A model generated the notes under the pieces. The model searched no databases and was not told the origin of the DNA. It saw nothing but the letters and a program-made list of their open reading frames with translations. A stretch of 64,000 nt of DNA from Pseudoprimorskyibacter insulae (GTDB lineage: Bacteria; Pseudomonadota; Alphaproteobacteria; Rhodobacterales; Rhodobacteraceae). Below, in pieces: positions 8,223 to 16,662 of the stretch. The translations under genes were made by a program, and so were the position numbers. The stretch's first letter is position 1; the number at the start of each line of letters is the position of its first letter. The stretch lies in assembly GCF_900302505.1 (NCBI RefSeq), contig NZ_OMOJ01000007.1, forward strand, positions 1 to 64,000. Direction: 5' to 3'.

Positions 8223-8842
8223 GTTTTGGTGCCGTATCTAGCCATGAACGTGTCAATCGCGCCGGTAATGACGCGATCCCGTTCTTCATCAGTGAAAGTT
8301 GACCGGAGTCCAAACACCAGTTTGGCCCATAAGTCCGCTTTGCAAAGCTCCACAAACTGGTCTGCTGCCAGGTTGTGATCGTCGATCTGCAATTCCCCGC
8401 GGGCGACGGCGTTCTTCAAAAACGTGACCAGAACAGTGCGGATGTGGTCTGGCCCGCTTTGATAGAACTTCTGGCCAAGGTCTGGAAAGCGGTCGGCTTC
8501 GGCAACGCAGACACGGAAAATCCGCTGACCCATGTCGGACAGAATAAAGCCCAGCATCTGATCCGCGACCTGCCGCAACACATTCTGCACCGGTTGAGAG
8601 AAGTCGATGGACTGAATGGCCTGTTCGGCCTGAACCGCGCATTGCGTCGTGGCAACTTCCATGAACAACAGCCGTTTGTCGGGGAAATAGCTGTAGAGTG
8701 TCGCCTTGGAAACACCAGCCTCGCGCGCGATGTCGTCGACGCTGGCACCTTCAAATCCATGGGTCAGAAAAACCTGACGGGCGCCTTCAAGCACCTGATC
8801 AAATTTCCGACCTTTGCGAACTTTGTTCGCGCTTGTTTTCAT
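8219..8842 (-). CDS. TetR/AcrR-family transcriptional regulator
   Basis: 207 residues from the ATG at 8842; two earlier in-frame ATGs (8854 and 8866) would add only an ill-conserved tail. The N-terminal HTH (about 20-60) shows the canonical recognition region GVSKATLYSYFPDKRLLF. The C-terminal half is the helical ligand and dimer domain; it resembles the AefR-like C-terminal class but the inducer is unknown. A palindrome lies 29 bases upstream of the start, and two related palindromes lie upstream of the adjacent small peptide gene on the same strand. Autoregulation and co-regulation of the peptide are therefore likely. Confidence 0.9.
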   Translation of the reverse strand: MKTSANKVRKGRKFDQVLEGARQVFLTHGFEGASVDDIAREAGVSKATLYSYFPDKRLLFMEVATTQCAVQAEQAIQSIDFSQPVQNVLRQVADQMLGFILSDMGQRIFRVCVAEADRFPDLGQKFYQSGPDHIRTVLVTFLKNAVARGELQIDDHNLAADQFVELCKADLWAKLVFGLRSTFTDEERDRVITGAIDTFMARYGTKT

Positions 8843-8871
8843 TCTGCTCTCCATCGCCGAAATCATATATA

Positions 8872-8888
8872 AACTGACCGGTTCAGTT
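8872..8888. promoter_or_regulatory. Putative TetR-family operator upstream of tetR
   Basis: AACTGACCGGTTCAGTT is an imperfect 17-base dyad (7-base arms with one mismatch) placed between the small peptide gene and tetR. Its A-A-A-C-hyphen-G-T-T layout with a GC centre resembles the two palindromes at 9100-9144. Autoregulation by the adjacent TetR protein is inferred from position and symmetry. Confidence 0.5.
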
Positions 8889-8901
8889 CGAGCAAGCTAC
8901 C

Positions 8902-9063
8902 TTATTGGCAAACCAGTGTTGTTGAGGGCGCGGAGCAGGCTTGCTCGGCGATGGGCGCAGGGTTTTCGGGGAATGTCAGCAGGGGCAACTCCACCGCTGG
9001 CAGGGCATAGCCCGCAGCGGCCGCGAAAACCAGAAGAACGGAAAGCAGGATGGGACGGATCAT
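8902..9063 (-). CDS. Small exported peptide, 53 aa, upstream of tetR
   Basis: An ORF of 53 codons starts at 9063 on the minus strand. The first ~20 residues (MIRPILLSVLLVFAAAAGYA) form a convincing signal peptide, followed by a proline-rich mature part of about 32 residues with two cysteines near the end. It lies on the tetR strand, 59 bases upstream of that gene, with tandem palindromic operators just upstream of its own start. A secreted or periplasmic peptide controlled by the TetR protein is the simplest reading; function is unknown and no homology claim is made. Confidence 0.55.
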   Translation of the reverse strand: MIRPILLSVLLVFAAAAGYALPAVELPLLTFPENPAPIAEQACSAPSTTLVCQ

Positions 9064-9099
9064 TACAGGACTCGATCTAAACTAAACTGTTCACTTAAA

Positions 9100-9144
9100 T
9101 AAACCGATCGGTTTAAAAACTCAAGAAGTAAACCGATCAGTTTA
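9100..9144. promoter_or_regulatory. Tandem palindromic operators (TetR type)
   Basis: TAAACCGATCGGTTTA at 9100-9115 is a perfect 16-base palindrome; a near copy with one changed base, TAAACCGATCAGTTTA, lies at 9129-9144. Their centres are 29 bases apart, close to three helical turns. They lie between the divergently transcribed small peptide gene and mbfA and share a core with the dyad at 8872-8888, so the neighbouring TetR protein is the probable binder. Confidence 0.6.
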
Positions 9145-9180
9145 AAAAGTTCGGTTGCAGTTTTAAGCGGCGGCATTAAG

Positions 9181-9195
9181 TTAGAATCGTTCTAA
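9181..9195. promoter_or_regulatory. Iron control element (Irr box) upstream of mbfA
   Basis: TTAGAATCGTTCTAA is a perfect inverted repeat (TTAGAA, 3-base spacer, TTCTAA), ending 16 bases before the mbfA start. It fits the ICE motif bound by Irr, the iron-responsive regulator of Rhizobiales and Rhodobacterales. Irr is known to repress mbfA in Agrobacterium and Bradyrhizobium when iron is scarce; the same control is inferred here. Confidence 0.75.
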
Positions 9196-9211
9196 AAGAA
9201 GGCCCGGACCA

Positions 9212-10186
9212 ATGCGATTTTTAACCCAACGCCGCCGGTTTTCGGATTTGAGTGAACAAGAAGTGCTGGCACTTGCGATTTCTTCTGAGGAAGACGACGC
9301 CCGAATCTACCGCAGCTACGCAGAACGGATGCGCGGTGAGTATCCGTCGACGGCAGCGGTCTTTGACGGAATGGCGCAAGAGGAAGACCGGCATCGCCAA
9401 TCGTTGATCGACCTGCATCAAAAACGGTTTGGGGATGTTGTCCCCCTGATCCGCCGGGAACATGTGGCGGGATATTATGCGCGGCGCCCGGTTTGGTTGA
9501 TTGAGACCTTGTCTCTTGACCGCATTCGTGCCGAAGCCGCCGCAATGGAGGCAGATGCCGAACGGTTCTACCTGGCCGCCGCCAAGCGCACGACCGACGC
9601 CGACACGCGCAAACTGTTGGGCGATCTGGCTGCGGCAGAGGCCGGCCATCAGAAACGCGCGGGGCATCTGGAGGATACGCATCTAGACGCGGACAGCGCC
9701 GAGGTCGAAGACGAACAGGCGCGTCGCCAGTTTGTCTTGACATGGGTGCAGCCCGGTTTGGCCGGGTTGATGGATGGATCGGTGTCAACATTGGCGCCGA
9801 TTTTCGCAACGGCCTTTGCCACGCAGGACACTTGGACGACGTTTTTAGTGGGCCTTGCCGCGTCGGTCGGGGCCGGGATCTCGATGGGCTTTACCGAGGC
9901 CGCGTCCGACGATGGCCAGCTATCCGGGCGCGGGTCGCCGATCAAACGCGGGATCGCGGCCGGTGTGATGACAACAGTCGGCGGCCTAGGCCATGCGCTG
10001 CCCTACCTGATCACCGATTTTTGGACGGCGACGATCACGGCGATCATCGTTGTGTTCATCGAGCTTTGGGCCATCGCGTGGATTCAGAACAAGTTTATGG
10101 ACACGCCATTTTTCCGGGCGGCCTTCCAAGTTGTTCTGGGGGGGGCATTGGTGTTTGCCGCCGGGGTGCTGATCGGCGGCGGTTGA
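9212..10186 (+). CDS. mbfA: Membrane-bound ferritin MbfA (ferritin-like domain fused to VIT1-type iron exporter)
   Basis: 324 residues in two parts. Residues about 14-155 form a ferritin-like four-helix domain with the di-iron carboxylates in motifs such as SSEEDDARIYRSYAERM and QEEDRHRQSL. Residues about 170-322 form a VIT1/CCC1-type membrane domain starting at QPGLAGLMDGSVSTLAPIFA, with roughly five membrane segments. This fusion defines MbfA, which exports iron from the cytoplasm and protects against iron-dependent peroxide stress. An Irr-type box overlaps the promoter or leader region 16 bases upstream of the ATG, so derepression at high iron is expected. Confidence 0.9.
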   Translation: MRFLTQRRRFSDLSEQEVLALAISSEEDDARIYRSYAERMRGEYPSTAAVFDGMAQEEDRHRQSLIDLHQKRFGDVVPLIRREHVAGYYARRPVWLIETLSLDRIRAEAAAMEADAERFYLAAAKRTTDADTRKLLGDLAAAEAGHQKRAGHLEDTHLDADSAEVEDEQARRQFVLTWVQPGLAGLMDGSVSTLAPIFATAFATQDTWTTFLVGLAASVGAGISMGFTEAASDDGQLSGRGSPIKRGIAAGVMTTVGGLGHALPYLITDFWTATITAIIVVFIELWAIAWIQNKFMDTPFFRAAFQVVLGGALVFAAGVLIGGG

Positions 10187-10188
10187 TG

Positions 10189-10317
10189 TCAGAACGGGCG
10201 CATCAGGGTCGGGCGATCCGTCCATGACGGCGCACCCTCTTCCGCGCGAACGGACAGGGCAGCGATGACCAGCACGGCCATCATGGTCAGACTGAGAACA
10301 TTCAACGGGGTTTTCAT
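10189..10317 (-). CDS. Small exported peptide, 42 aa
   Basis: From the ATG at 10317 (AGAGAAG upstream) the frame encodes 42 residues, with a signal-peptide-like start and hydrophobic core (MKTPLNVLSLTMMAVLVIAA) and a probable cleavage site after VRA, leaving a mature tail of about 17 residues. An earlier in-frame ATG at 10377 lacks a ribosome site. The gene ends 2 bases after the convergent mbfA stop. It is the second tiny secreted-peptide candidate around mbfA; function unknown. Confidence 0.45.
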   Translation of the reverse strand: MKTPLNVLSLTMMAVLVIAALSVRAEEGAPSWTDRPTLMRPF

Positions 10318-10435
10318 CGTCTTCTCTTTCGGCAAGTCCCTGAGATAGGAACGCGCCGGGATGAGAAAAGGGTCCATACCTGCGGCAAAGTATCCACTCT
10401 TGCGAGACTCAGGCCAACCGAGTATCTAGGCCGGC

Positions 10436-10522
10436 ATGAAACTCGTTATCGACATGGGCGACCGTGCCCGCCTGCGCGAGCGTTTTTACGGCGCAACGCA
10501 CACCGTTCTGGCAAGCCTATAA
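10436..10522 (+). CDS. Possible 28-codon ORF upstream of leuC
   Basis: ATG at 10436 opens a 28-codon frame reading MKLVIDMGDRARLRERFYGA and ending in TAA, 64 bases before leuC. It contains four scattered leucine codons and no leucine run, and no strong ribosome site precedes it. It could be a short leader ORF or chance. The rest of 10318-10586 holds the presumed leuC promoter, but I see no clear element. Confidence 0.25.
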   Translation: MKLVIDMGDRARLRERFYGATHTVLASL

Positions 10523-10586
10523 GGCCGGACCGCGCTTTGGCGCGCCCTGAGTTTCCACATCCAAACATCATGACGGGAGAGGACCC

Positions 10587-11993
10587 ATGTCCCCCAAGAC
10601 GCTTTACGATAAAATCTGGGACGCACACGTTGCCCATGAATCCGAAGACGGCACCTGCCTGCTGTATATCGATCGCCACCTTGTGCACGAAGTGACCTCG
10701 CCGCAGGCCTTCGAAGGTCTGCGTATGGCTGGCCGCAAAGTGCGTGCGCCGGAAAAAACCATCGCTGTGCCGGACCACAACGTTCCGACAACCGCTGGCC
10801 GTGAAAACCCGGCGCAGATGACCGAGGAAAGCCGCATTCAGGTCGAGGCGCTGGACAAGAACGCCAAAGACTTTGGCATTCACTACTATCCGGTGTCGGA
10901 CGTCCGTCAGGGCATCGTGCACATCGTTGGCCCTGAACAGGGATGGACCCTGCCGGGCATGACCGTTGTTTGCGGCGACAGCCACACCGCGACCCATGGC
11001 GCGTTTGGTGCGCTGGCCCACGGCATCGGCACTTCGGAAGTAGAGCACGTTCTGGCCACCCAGACGCTGATCCAGAAGAAGTCCAAGAACATGAAGGTGG
11101 AAATCACCGGCAAGCTGAAGCCGGGCGTGACCGCCAAAGACATCACGCTGGCCGTGATCGGTGCCACCGGTACCGCAGGTGGCACCGGATATGTCATCGA
11201 ATATTGCGGTGAAGCGATCCGCGATCTGTCGATGGAAGGCCGCATGACCGTGTGCAACATGGCCATCGAAGGCGGCGCACGCGCTGGCCTGATCGCCCCC
11301 GATGAGAAGACCTATGCCTATGTTCAGGGCCGTCCGCACGCACCGAAAGGCGCACAGTGGGAAGCCGCGTTGAACTGGTGGAAGACCTTGTTCACCGACG
11401 AAGGCGCACATTTCGATAAGGTCGTCACCCTGAAGGGCGAAGACATTCAGCCGGTCGTAACCTGGGGCACCTCGCCCGAGGACGTTCTGCCGATCACCGC
11501 AACCGTTCCGAACCCGTCCGATTTCAAAGGCGGTAAAGTCGACGCAGCCAAGCGTTCGATCGAATACATGGGCCTGACCGTTGGTCAGAAACTGACCGAC
11601 ATTCAGATCGACACCGTGTTCATCGGCTCGTGCACCAACGGTCGTATCGAAGACCTCCGCGCCGCGGCTGAGATCCTGAAGGGCAAGAAGATCAAAGACG
11701 GCATGCGTGCCATGGTCGTTCCGGGCTCGGGTCTTGTTCGTGCTCAGGCCGAAGAAGAAGGTCTGGCGCAGATCTTCATGGATGCCGGTTTCGAATGGCG
11801 TCTGGCCGGTTGTTCGATGTGTCTGGCGATGAACCCCGACCAGCTGGCCGAGGGTGAGCGTTGCGCCTCGACCTCGAACCGGAACTTCGAAGGCCGTCAG
11901 GGCTATAAGGGCCGCACGCACCTCGTGTCGCCCGCGATGGCAGCCGCCGCTGCTATCACCGGTCACCTGACCGATGTTCGTGAGATGATGTAA
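10587..11993 (+). CDS. leuC: 3-Isopropylmalate dehydratase large subunit LeuC
   Basis: 468 residues, full length for the aconitase-like LeuC family. The [4Fe-4S] cluster ligands are visible: C349 in GSCTNGR and C409 and C412 in CSMC. The substrate and cluster region [20 protein letters not shown] is also intact. With LeuD it converts 2-isopropylmalate to 3-isopropylmalate in leucine synthesis in the cytoplasm. leuD follows after 12 bases, with GGAGC as its ribosome site, so they form an operon. leuB lies 5 kb downstream. Codon use is strongly biased, as in well-expressed genes. Confidence 0.97.
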   Translation: MSPKTLYDKIWDAHVAHESEDGTCLLYIDRHLVHEVTSPQAFEGLRMAGRKVRAPEKTIAVPDHNVPTTAGRENPAQMTEESRIQVEALDKNAKDFGIHYYPVSDVRQGIVHIVGPEQGWTLPGMTVVCGDSHTATHGAFGALAHGIGTSEVEHVLATQTLIQKKSKNMKVEITGKLKPGVTAKDITLAVIGATGTAGGTGYVIEYCGEAIRDLSMEGRMTVCNMAIEGGARAGLIAPDEKTYAYVQGRPHAPKGAQWEAALNWWKTLFTDEGAHFDKVVTLKGEDIQPVVTWGTSPEDVLPITATVPNPSDFKGGKVDAAKRSIEYMGLTVGQKLTDIQIDTVFIGSCTNGRIEDLRAAAEILKGKKIKDGMRAMVVPGSGLVRAQAEEEGLAQIFMDAGFEWRLAGCSMCLAMNPDQLAEGERCASTSNRNFEGRQGYKGRTHLVSPAMAAAAAITGHLTDVREMM

Positions 11994-12005
11994 GGAGCTA
12001 AGACT

Positions 12006-12611
12006 ATGGAAAAGTTTGAAAAACTGACCGGCATCGCGGCTCCTATGCCGCTGGTGAACATTGACACCGACATGATCATCCCCAAGATCTTCCTGAAGAC
12101 CATCAAGCGGTCGGGTCTGGGCGTGAACCTGTTCGACGAAATGCGCTATGACCGTCAGGGCAACGAGATCGAAGATTTCGTCCTGAACAAGCCGCAGTAC
12201 CGCGAAGCATCGGTTCTGGTGGCTGGCGACAACTTCGGCTGTGGCTCATCGCGCGAACACGCGCCTTGGGCGCTGGCCGACTTTGGCATCAAGGCGGTCA
12301 TTTCGACCTCCTTCGCGGACATCTTCTTTAACAACTGCTTTAAGAACGGCATCCTGCCGATCGTCCTGCCGCAAGAGGCCGTAGACGTTCTGATGAAGGA
12401 CGCCGAAAAAGGGTCGAACGCGCGGATGATCGTTGATCTGGAAGCCCAGACCGTGACCACCTCGGATGGCGAAGCGTTCGCGTTCGAAGTTGATGCGTTC
12501 AAAAAGCATTGCCTGCTGAACGGCCTCGATGACATCGGTCTGACCATGGAAAAAGCGGCCTCGATCGACACATTCGAATCTGCGGCAGCACAGGCGCGCC
12601 CCTGGGTCTAA
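12006..12611 (+). CDS. leuD: 3-Isopropylmalate dehydratase small subunit LeuD
   Basis: 201 residues, the normal length. The swivel-domain signature [17 protein letters not shown] (about 62-78) carries the catalytic serine and substrate-binding arginine. It completes the LeuCD heterodimer and is co-transcribed with leuC. A GC-rich hairpin followed by T-rich sequence at 12634-12665 probably ends the operon. Confidence 0.97.
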   Translation: MEKFEKLTGIAAPMPLVNIDTDMIIPKIFLKTIKRSGLGVNLFDEMRYDRQGNEIEDFVLNKPQYREASVLVAGDNFGCGSSREHAPWALADFGIKAVISTSFADIFFNNCFKNGILPIVLPQEAVDVLMKDAEKGSNARMIVDLEAQTVTTSDGEAFAFEVDAFKKHCLLNGLDDIGLTMEKAASIDTFESAAAQARPWV

Positions 12612-12928
12612 GCGTCAGCTGAGCGAAAACCTGAACGCGGTCCCATCCGGGGCCGCGTTTTCTTTTGTATTGGGTTGTGCCGCCACCACTAGATTTTGTC
12701 TGTCCCGCGATTTCGACAGAATTTCGATCTATAAATGATGCATTGCTGCACCAGGTTCATCGAATTTTCGCCTTAAATGGCCGGGATTTAGGTCGTTGTT
12801 CTTGCTGACACCGGTCAAAGGAGGCAAAAATTGGGCAACAATGAGGCAGTCCGCCACAATTGGCGGAGTCAGGTTGGAGCAAGGTGCCGGCAAAGTATCG
12901 GTGCTGCCCGATTTGAAAGGATAGAGCA
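12612..12928. other. Intergenic region after leuD
   Basis: This 317-base gap contains the leuCD terminator (12634-12665) and then about 260 bases without a supported gene. It must include the promoter of the membrane protein gene starting at 12929, preceded by AAGGAT. No convincing operator, RNA or repeat was seen. Confidence 0.6.
12634..12665 (+). terminator. Rho-independent terminator after leuCD
   Basis: AACGCGG pairs with CCGCGTT around an apical loop and is followed by TTTTCTTTT. Placed 22 bases after the leuD stop, it fits an intrinsic terminator for the leuCD transcript. Confidence 0.8.
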
Positions 12929-13765
12929 GTGATCCACCGTTCGGTCAGTGCGGGCATTCGTGCCTGCTTAGTCGCGACTTTGATTTCCATGCCCGCCATT
13001 TTGGTGCCGGGCGTCGATGCCGACACGACTCAGATCGTCGCGCTGCTGGCCCTTCTGGCTGGTGTTCTGACCTTCGTCGAATACAACAGCACCTACCCCA
13101 GCATTATCGATTTCCGCAGCGCCCCGCCGCTGAACCGGCTGCGATTTGGTACTTTGTTTGTGACCGTCTTTGCCATGACGCAGTTGCAAGTTGGCAGCGG
13201 CTCGCCGGTTTACGGCTCGGTGCAGGCTGTGGCGCAGGCCTTCGGGACGGTGCTGGATATACCATTCTCGCCGGTTCGGTTGGCGCTGCTGTCAATGCCC
13301 GCCGACATGCCGCAAGCCGCCGCAGACGATTTCCGCCTCTATGCAAGTCTGGCCTACGGCGTTTCCATTGCGACGATTGCCATCTTTGCCGTCCTCGCGC
13401 GGGCGCTGGACTGGCCTTTGAACAATGGTGCGTTCAACGTACTGACAAACCTGCCTTTGTTTGATCCGACCACGGGCGGAGACGTTCTGAGCCGTATGAA
13501 ACGGGACACGAGCATTAACCTGATCTTAGGCTTTTTGCTGCCCTTCTTGATCCCGGCGATGGTGAAGCTTCTGTCGCCCGTGATGGACCCGTTGTCCTAT
13601 GTCACGCCGCAAACCTTGATTTGGGCCATCTGTGCATGGGCGTTTATTCCATCTTCGATGTTTATCCGTGGGATCGCGCTGTGGCGCATCTCCGGCCTGA
13701 TCGAGGAAAAGCGTCGTCGCGCTTATGCCCAGCAGGACGATGGCGACGGCTTGCAAGCCGCTTGA
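12929..13765 (+). CDS. Multipass membrane protein, function unknown
   Basis: 278 residues with about five or six hydrophobic segments (approximately 10-27, 35-50, 70-90, 143-160, 190-212, 225-245), a charged C-terminal tail and no motif I can name. It looks like a Rhodobacterales-type inner membrane protein. The start is a GTG at 12929, 13 bases after an AAGGAT site. Its stop overlaps the likely TTG start of the next gene at 13762, so the two are probably translated together, which hints at a shared envelope-related role. Confidence 0.6.
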   Translation: MIHRSVSAGIRACLVATLISMPAILVPGVDADTTQIVALLALLAGVLTFVEYNSTYPSIIDFRSAPPLNRLRFGTLFVTVFAMTQLQVGSGSPVYGSVQAVAQAFGTVLDIPFSPVRLALLSMPADMPQAAADDFRLYASLAYGVSIATIAIFAVLARALDWPLNNGAFNVLTNLPLFDPTTGGDVLSRMKRDTSINLILGFLLPFLIPAMVKLLSPVMDPLSYVTPQTLIWAICAWAFIPSSMFIRGIALWRISGLIEEKRRRAYAQQDDGDGLQAA

Positions 13766-14745
13766 TCGCCAGTTTGGCGTTGGCTTTGGTGCCAGCGCCG
13801 TCATTTGCCCTGCGCTTGGCAACGTTTCACGCCGACCTGTCGCGCAAAGGTCCAGGGCTTTTGCTTCGTGATATCTTGGCGAGTGAGAATGGGGTCGATT
13901 GCGCGGCCAAAGCGATTGCGCGGGCGCGTCCCGATGTCATCACTTTGACGAAGTTTGACTATGACTTTGCGGGCCAGAACCTGACGGCCTTGGCGCGGTC
14001 GATGTCTGCCTATGACCATATCCTTCCGCATCACTATTCAGCTTTGGGTAACGCCGGGTGGCCGTCTGACCACGATTTGAACGGGGATGGCCGAATACTC
14101 TTGCCTGACGATGGCTTCAGCTACGGGTGGTTTCCCGGTGAAGGCGGCATGGCTGTACTGTCGCGCTGGCCGCTGACGCTGCATGCGGATTTGTCTGGGC
14201 TGGTTTGGCAGGGTTTCCCGAATGCGCAGGTGCTTAGTGGTGAGCTTTCGGCAAGCCTGCCATTATCGACCAACGGGCATTGGGTCGTACAAGTCGCGGC
14301 GCCGACGCCGTTCGATCTACTGGTGTTTCACGCCACGGCCCCGGTTTTTGACGGGCCAGAGGATCTAAACGGCCGAAGGAACCATGACGAAATTATGCTT
14401 TGGGCTCGGTATCTGGCGGGTGATCTAAGCGTGCGGCCCAGCGGCAGGCCCGTCGCCGTGGCCGGAAATGCCAATCTTGACCCAGATCGCGGAGAAGGGC
14501 GGCGCGACGCGATTGCCACGCTACTGGCCAACCCGGCGCTTCAAGATCCACGCCCTATCGGTGCGCTTGGTCCGGCAACGGCGGATTGGCCGAGCGGGCC
14601 GGGTGCGCTTCGCGTGTCATACGTCCTGCCGCCCGCCGAAGCGACGGTTCAGGCGGCAGGCGTCGCCGATGTGCCCAAGGGGTGCGACATGACACACAGG
14701 CTGGTTTGGGTCGATTTCACGCTGCCGCGACCGCTTCCGCCATGA
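13762..14745 (+). CDS. Exported endonuclease/exonuclease/phosphatase-family protein
   Basis: About 327 residues if translation begins at TTG 13762, which overlaps the stop of the preceding gene. This start gives a signal peptide (MIASLALALVPAPSFA) directly before the conserved domain start LRLATFHADL; the longer open frame upstream only shadows the other gene. The EEP fold residues are recognisable: DVITLTKFDYD, the metal/phosphate loop HDLNGDG region, FHATAPVFDGPEDLNGRRN and AGNANLDPD near the end. Such proteins hydrolyse phosphodiesters or phosphomonoesters; the substrate is unknown and the location should be periplasmic. The 3' end overlaps the convergent epimerase gene by 29 bases. Confidence 0.75.
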   Translation: MIASLALALVPAPSFALRLATFHADLSRKGPGLLLRDILASENGVDCAAKAIARARPDVITLTKFDYDFAGQNLTALARSMSAYDHILPHHYSALGNAGWPSDHDLNGDGRILLPDDGFSYGWFPGEGGMAVLSRWPLTLHADLSGLVWQGFPNAQVLSGELSASLPLSTNGHWVVQVAAPTPFDLLVFHATAPVFDGPEDLNGRRNHDEIMLWARYLAGDLSVRPSGRPVAVAGNANLDPDRGEGRRDAIATLLANPALQDPRPIGALGPATADWPSGPGALRVSYVLPPAEATVQAAGVADVPKGCDMTHRLVWVDFTLPRPLPP

Positions 14746-15613
14746 AAGGGTGGTGGTCTGCCTGTGGCAACGCTTGCGACAGCGCCTGATCCAGCGGGGT
14801 TACATCGACGAGTGGCAGGACAGAATGCAGTGCGCCGCCGTCGATGCTGTGCGGTGTGTCCCAAAGATACCGCATCATTTTCAAGTAGCGGGCCATCTTC
14901 CAAAACGGAGATGCTAGGCTGATTTGCCACCATGCAAAGGGCCGGAGCTTTACAACATTGCCGGTTACGCGCCCAAGCGCGGCGGCAAGTTCGCGCCCTG
15001 TGATCGTGTAGCCTTCGAAGCCGAACTCCGCAAAACGCGGCAGCTCGGAGCGGCGATTGGCAAGTTGTACCATGACCTGCGCGACATCTGGCAAAAAGGC
15101 CCAGGAATGTGGGATATCCGGGTTTCCAGGATAAGTCAGCGCCTTGGGAAGCAGTTTGATCATGACCGAATCGAACCAATTTCCCGACTGTTCGGTGTCC
15201 AGAAAATCCCCGGCCCGGATCAAGATGATCGGCACGCCGGAGGCGCGAAACGTCTCCTCCATGTCCTGGCGAATCTGGCACAAAATGTTGCTGGGGCGAT
15301 GTGGCGTAGCCTCGGTCAAAACCTGCGGCATCGACGCGCCGTAGGAATAGACGTTGCCCGGCACGATCACTGTTGCGCCACTGGCCTTTGCTGCCTCAAT
15401 CACGCGGCGCGTAAGCGTGGGGACGTCCTCTTGCCATTTGTCATAGCTCGGGTGCCAGCTATTGAGAATGACGTCGACGCCGATCGCATCATCTTTCAGC
15501 GACCCGGTCTTCCGATCATGAAATTTGATCTGCCAGCCCGCATTCCAAAAAGCCTCTGCCGCGTTCCGGGCAAGCCGGCCTGAACCGCCCAAGATAAGAA
15601 TCGTCTGAGTCAT
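14717..15613 (-). CDS. NAD-dependent epimerase/dehydratase-family protein
   Basis: 298 residues from the ATG at 15613 (an AT-rich stretch upstream gives a longer but implausible frame). The Rossmann start ILILGGSGRLARNAAEAFW (about 5-23) is an NAD(P)-binding GxGxxG variant typical of atypical short-chain dehydrogenases; the motif YSYG near residue 96 may supply the active-site tyrosine. A substrate is not evident. It diverges from a lysR gene with 92 bases between starts, the standard layout for a LysR regulator and its target. Confidence 0.8.
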   Translation of the reverse strand: MTQTILILGGSGRLARNAAEAFWNAGWQIKFHDRKTGSLKDDAIGVDVILNSWHPSYDKWQEDVPTLTRRVIEAAKASGATVIVPGNVYSYGASMPQVLTEATPHRPSNILCQIRQDMEETFRASGVPIILIRAGDFLDTEQSGNWFDSVMIKLLPKALTYPGNPDIPHSWAFLPDVAQVMVQLANRRSELPRFAEFGFEGYTITGRELAAALGRVTGNVVKLRPFAWWQISLASPFWKMARYLKMMRYLWDTPHSIDGGALHSVLPLVDVTPLDQALSQALPQADHHPFMAEAVAAA

Positions 15614-15705
15614 TGATGCCTCCTGAAAATCAGCTGGCTCAACGCTAAGGTGTTCATAAATGAATATATATTGACAAAAATATTTCACCATACATACAAA
15701 AATGC

Positions 15706-16602
15706 ATGATAAATACGATAACTTCCCTAGATTGGTCCTTGGTTCAAACGTTTCTGGCGGTGGCAGAGTCGGGGTCTTTGTCGCAGGCTTCGCGCGAATT
15801 GGGCGTGACGCAGCCAACGGTTGGCCGCCAGATCAGGCAAATTGAAGGCGTGTTGGACGTGTCCCTTTTTACGCGTCAGGCACGCGGGCTCACTCTGACT
15901 GAGGCGGGCGAGGCGCTGATCCCCCATGCCCGCGCAACCCGTGAAGCAATGTCCGCGTTCCAAATGGCGGCCGCCGGTCGGTCAGACAAATTGTCAGGGT
16001 CTGTGCGGATCACGGCCAGTGTGTTTACGGCCCATCACATCCTGCCGCCGATTCTGGCCCAGTTGCGGCGTGAAGAACCCGAGGTTCAAATCGAACTGGC
16101 GGCAACCGATGGCAGCGATAACCTATTGTTCCGAGAGGCAGATATCGCTGTCCGCATGTATCGGACGGAACAGCTTGATATCATCACGCAGCATGTGGGC
16201 GAGCTTGAGTTGGGCATTTACGGAGCCTCAACTTTTCTGGACGAACATGGGCGCCCTGAAACCTTGGATGAGTTGTTTGAGTATGATCTGGTTGGTTATG
16301 ATCGCAGTGATTTGCTGTTGCGTGGTCTACGGCAGGCCAATTTCCCGGCGCAACGGGATTGGTTTGCGACGCGCTGCGATCATCACGCGGTTTACTGGGA
16401 ATTGGTCCGCGCTGGTTGCGGGATTGGCTTTGCGCAACGCCGTGTGGCGGAACGTGACCCGATGGTTGAACGCGTGTGCCACGATGTTCCGTTGCCCACG
16501 CTTCCACTTTGGCTGGCGGCCCATGAAACCATGCGACAGACGCCACGCGTTCGCCGCGTTTGGGATATGCTATATGAGGGTCTGAAACCCATGGTTTCTT
16601 GA
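15706..16602 (+). CDS. LysR-family transcriptional regulator
   Basis: 298 residues with the usual N-terminal winged HTH (about 8-66; AESGSLSQASRELGVTQPTV) and a substrate-binding-like effector domain (about 92-290). The divergent epimerase gene is the likely target. The shared intergenic region holds an AT-rich dyad TTCATAAATGAA at 15651-15662 and a TTGACA at 15671-15676 with TACAAA 18 bases on, a plausible promoter toward lysR. No clear Shine-Dalgarno site precedes the ATG. Confidence 0.88.
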   Translation: MINTITSLDWSLVQTFLAVAESGSLSQASRELGVTQPTVGRQIRQIEGVLDVSLFTRQARGLTLTEAGEALIPHARATREAMSAFQMAAAGRSDKLSGSVRITASVFTAHHILPPILAQLRREEPEVQIELAATDGSDNLLFREADIAVRMYRTEQLDIITQHVGELELGIYGASTFLDEHGRPETLDELFEYDLVGYDRSDLLLRGLRQANFPAQRDWFATRCDHHAVYWELVRAGCGIGFAQRRVAERDPMVERVCHDVPLPTLPLWLAAHETMRQTPRVRRVWDMLYEGLKPMVS

Positions 16603-16662
16603 CGATTTCGCGCCCGTTGGATAGGCGGTTGGCAAGGAATTTGACCAAAGGACACCAGACGC

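Noticed and set aside
10436-10586. Leucine attenuator upstream of leuC
   Set aside because: The 28-codon ORF has only four scattered leucine codons and no terminator hairpin with T run follows, so attenuation is not supported; only a short ORF is recorded at low confidence.
10446-11966. 506-codon open frame on the minus strand
   Set aside because: Antisense to leuC, which has all its cluster cysteines.
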